A stretch of 64,000 bases of DNA from positions 372,001-436,000 of the forward strand of contig JAUKVZ010000002.1 of the NCBI GenBank assembly GCA_032355985.1, given 5' to 3'. Positions 61,730 to 64,000 of this stretch are shown here, piece by piece. The DNA is from Sarcodiotheca gaudichaudii. Its lineage: Eukaryota; Rhodophyta; Florideophyceae; Gigartinales; Solieriaceae. A model generated the notes under the pieces. That model ran no database searches and had not been told where the DNA came from. It worked only from the letters and a program-made list of their open reading frames with translations. The first letter of the stretch is position 1, and each line of letters starts with the position of its first letter. The translations under genes and the position numbers were made by a program.

Positions 61730-64000
61730 CGAACGCGCCGCGGCGCGATGATCATTCCGCCGCACCTGGACACGCCCCATCTCAGACGATCGCTCCCGTC
61801 GCGCCAACTCCGCATGAGGCGCCCGAAACGATGCATACATCGCGCCGAGTGTTCGCCGCTCCATCCGCGCCCGACCAGCCATCCCAAGCGATCGGCGCAA
61901 CTGCGCATCATCGATCAGACGCAGCAGTGTCGAGACCCACTGCCGCTCATCCGCCCCGGGCAGCACAAATCCCGTCTCGCCATGCTCCACGATCGTCGCA
62001 GGCCCGCCCCGATCAGAAACAATCGCCGCAAGCCCCGAACACTGCGCTTCGAGCACCACCTGCCCCAGCGTGTCCGTCTCCGACGGAAAGACAAACAGAT
62101 CACTCGACGCATACAGCGCACTGAGTTCCGCCCCCGCGCAAGCGCCGAGAAAGACGACGCCATCCCCCGCGCTCTCGCCGCGCAACTCATCGAGCTTCGG
62201 CCCATCCCCAACAACGATCAGCTGCGCCCCATCCGCCTTGCCCATCACCTGCCGCCATACGCGCAGCAGCCTGTTGACATTCTTCTCCGCGCTGATGCGC
62301 CCGACATACAGCGCTTTGACGCTTCCTTCGCGCGCGCCTGCAAAGCGATTCCAAACAGCCGGATCGCGATGCGCAGGCGAAAATGTCTCCCCTTCGACGC
62401 CCGCCTCGATCAATCCGACTCGTTCACGCTGCACACCAAGATCACTGATCATCTCGGCGCACGCTTCAGAACGCGCCAGCACACGGTCATACTGCGCATA
62501 CAACCCGCGCAGACCAGACGCGGCGACGCGCCCGGCCCCGGCGCCTTCAAACAGGCGATCCGCAAACGCCGGAAAATCCGTGTGATGCGTGCCAACGACG
62601 GGCGCTCGAAGCATGCGAGCAGCCAGCAGTCCGACCAGCCCAACCGGGCCGGGTGTCGATACATGGATGACATCCGGTTGATACGCATCGACCGCTCGAA
62701 GCATCTCCATTACGGGCGGCGCCACCAGATCAAGCTGCGAATATCCAGGCAACGCCATGCGCCCTGCAGGGGCGAACACATGCACACCCTCTTCGGCCGC
62801 ACACTCCTTCGATGTGGACGTGAAAATGCGCAGCTCATCTCCGTGTACGCGGCTCTGTCTTGCCATCGTTCGCACAAAACGCGTTACACCATTGACATCC
62901 GCGATCGTGTCAGTGAACAGCGCGATCCTCAGCGGCCGCCCCTGCGCAGACGGCCTTGTTCGCTCAAGATCCTGTATCAACGCTCGCTCGGCGTTCTGCT
63001 GAAAGAGCGCCCATACCTCCGGCGCACGTGCAATCGCAGGAATCGCAAGCGCCAGCGCGCTGTCCACAACACCATGCCGATCGCGCGATCCAATCGAAGC
63101 TCGCAGCGCGCGGCGCCCCTCCGTCGAGATGCGTTTCAACACATCATCAATCGCATCGATGTCCTGCGCCGATTCCGGCAGCGCCGCACGCAGAGACGCC
63201 AACACGCTTGAGCGACATCGCTTCCTCCATGGCAGACGCCGGAGACACGCATCCTTCACCAGTTCGCCCCGCGAAGGCCGCGGCAGGTCAGCGCCAATCA
63301 GCGGCCCAACCTTCGAAGCGATCAACCGCGTCCGCGCTGATGTGTTCGGATGAATCGTCCGTGCATAACACTGCCCGGCGACGCCAAGAATCTGCCGCCC
63401 CAGCGCCGCCGCGCCGCCCATGCGACCGCCCGCCTGCACACGCCCGTCTTTGATCGCATCCACAAACTGCGATGCGCTCTCAATGGACCCGTCCGCCGAA
63501 GTCCACGTCAGCCCGAGATTCACCAGCGCATGATCATCACTCCCGCCGACAAGCGCCCGCGTCGTATCCGCCCCCCACAGCGCCGTCATCCCGTGCCGCG
63601 CCTCCAGCGCGCACAGGCGTTCACGCGTCAGCCCCGTCACCGCACGATGCAAGACATCGGCGGACGCCGGCGTGGAATGCGCCCCATTGCGCAGCTCAAA
63701 CCCGCGAAAGAGCAGCAGACAACGCTCGATGTGATCGGCCGTCAGTCGCCCTCGCACCGCAAGCAGCGGATGCGCCAGCGCATGCGCCACATTGTCCTCG
63801 CGCAGCCAGTGCGCCAGCGCATACACGTCATCACGCAGTCCCAGCGATCCGATCGCCTCATGCTGCTTCGGCGAGATACCCCAGACCAGCACGTGCAGCG
63901 ACACATCCTCACCGGGAAATCGCGTCGTGATCTCTTCGCCGATGATGACGTGATCGAAGCCGCGCTCGGCAAGCTCCAGGGCGCCATCGATCGTGTCGTG
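61712..64000 (-). CDS. PHP-domain / GT4 glycosyltransferase fusion (5' end outside window)
   Basis: The minus-strand frame is open from the right edge at 64000 to the stop at 61712, about 762 residues; the GTG at 63904 is not the true start. The N-terminal part is a PHP-type metallohydrolase ('HDTIDGALELAERGFDHVIIGEEITT', 'VSLHVLVWGIS', 'AHALAHPLL', 'GGSDDHALVN'). From about residue 360 a GT-B glycosyltransferase of family 4 follows: 'LRIALFTDTIADVNGVTRFVR', 'PDVIHVSTPGPVGLVGLLAA', 'GTHHTDFP', 'ALYVGRISAEKNVNRLLRVW' and 'LFVFPSETDTLGQVVLEAQCSG'. It probably transfers a sugar and removes a phosphate or processes a related substrate in glycan or glycolipid synthesis; the acceptor is unknown. 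Confidence 0.85.
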   Translation of the reverse strand, partial: HDTIDGALELAERGFDHVIIGEEITTRFPGEDVSLHVLVWGISPKQHEAIGSLGLRDDVYALAHWLREDNVAHALAHPLLAVRGRLTADHIERCLLLFRGFELRNGAHSTPASADVLHRAVTGLTRERLCALEARHGMTALWGADTTRALVGGSDDHALVNLGLTWTSADGSIESASQFVDAIKDGRVQAGGRMGGAAALGRQILGVAGQCYARTIHPNTSARTRLIASKVGPLIGADLPRPSRGELVKDACLRRLPWRKRCRSSVLASLRAALPESAQDIDAIDDVLKRISTEGRRALRASIGSRDRHGVVDSALALAIPAIARAPEVWALFQQNAERALIQDLERTRPSAQGRPLRIALFTDTIADVNGVTRFVRTMARQSRVHGDELRIFTSTSKECAAEEGVHVFAPAGRMALPGYSQLDLVAPPVMEMLRAVDAYQPDVIHVSTPGPVGLVGLLAARMLRAPVVGTHHTDFPAFADRLFEGAGAGRVAASGLRGLYAQYDRVLARSEACAEMISDLGVQRERVGLIEAGVEGETFSPAHRDPAVWNRFAGAREGSVKALYVGRISAEKNVNRLLRVWRQVMGKADGAQLIVVGDGPKLDELRGESAGDGVVFLGACAGAELSALYASSDLFVFPSETDTLGQVVLEAQCSGLAAIVSDRGGPATIVEHGETGFVLPGADERQWVSTLLRLIDDAQLRRSLGMAGRARMERRTLGAMYASFRAPHAELARRERSSEMGRVQVRRNDHRAAARSSGAAD

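Noticed and set aside
61748-63211. 487-residue plus-strand open frame
   Set aside because: Antisense to the PHP-glycosyltransferase fusion; no SD, no domain.

Overview
The window is a stretch of GC-rich chromosome, almost certainly from a planctomycete of the class Phycisphaerae or a close relative. The lineage call rests on secreted proteins that end in short Asp/Asn/Gly-rich 'DxNGDGxVDxxDLxxLLxxWG' repeats (11696-14659, 39966-41840), two proteins with PEP-CTERM-like tails (45088-45786, 53593-54300), a TolB-fused Ser/Thr kinase, an ECF sigma factor with a membrane partner, and many large lipoproteins and exported proteins of unknown function. No phage, insertion sequence, CRISPR array or rRNA was seen. 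The only RNA gene is a tRNA-Asp.

Layout. 1-7 kb: a RimK-like ATP-grasp ligase (cut by the window edge) overlapping a C39-like cysteine peptidase; divergent from them a DUF155/RMD1-like membrane protein, two small helical proteins and a PknB-type kinase. 7-15 kb: a methyltransferase with a small IscA-like protein, a 660-base non-coding stretch with a long inverted repeat, a MarR regulator, a DUF1579-like protein, a GNAT/lipoprotein pair and a 987-residue beta-helix protein. 15-26 kb: a Cu(I) P-type ATPase, a membrane protein, a formylglycine-generating enzyme, a DinB protein and a complete RND efflux operon (outer-membrane factor, adaptor, pump). 26-32 kb: a solute-binding/NTF2-fold fusion, a MarC protein, an AbgT transporter, a secreted alpha/beta hydrolase, a second lipoprotein of the 9.9-kb family and the relic of a glutaminase gene.

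32-36.6 kb is the most self-contained unit: a TetR regulator and a five-gene operon (two alpha/beta hydrolases, an AhpD-like protein, an NTF2-fold protein and a flavin split-barrel protein), with the same 14-bp palindrome in front of both. 36.7-45.8 kb: a Cache-HAMP-PP2C phosphatase, a YHYH protein, a heme peroxidase divergent from an ECF sigma/anti-sigma-like pair, an Acr3 arsenite pump and a PEP-CTERM protein. 46-64 kb is mostly housekeeping: GNAT, methyltransferase, tRNA-Asp, a GlmU-like protein with polA, a Gly/Tyr-rich exported protein, a second PEP-CTERM protein, metH, a NatA/NatB-type ABC exporter, uppP, and a PHP-glycosyltransferase fusion cut by the right edge.

A recurring feature is a -10-like TAnnnT box that ends 6-8 bases before the start codon with no Shine-Dalgarno sequence (4213, 11520, 32181, 36673, 52334). 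This suggests that leaderless mRNAs are used here alongside ordinary SD-led genes. Start codons were chosen from SD spacing and domain boundaries and are inferences unless stated.
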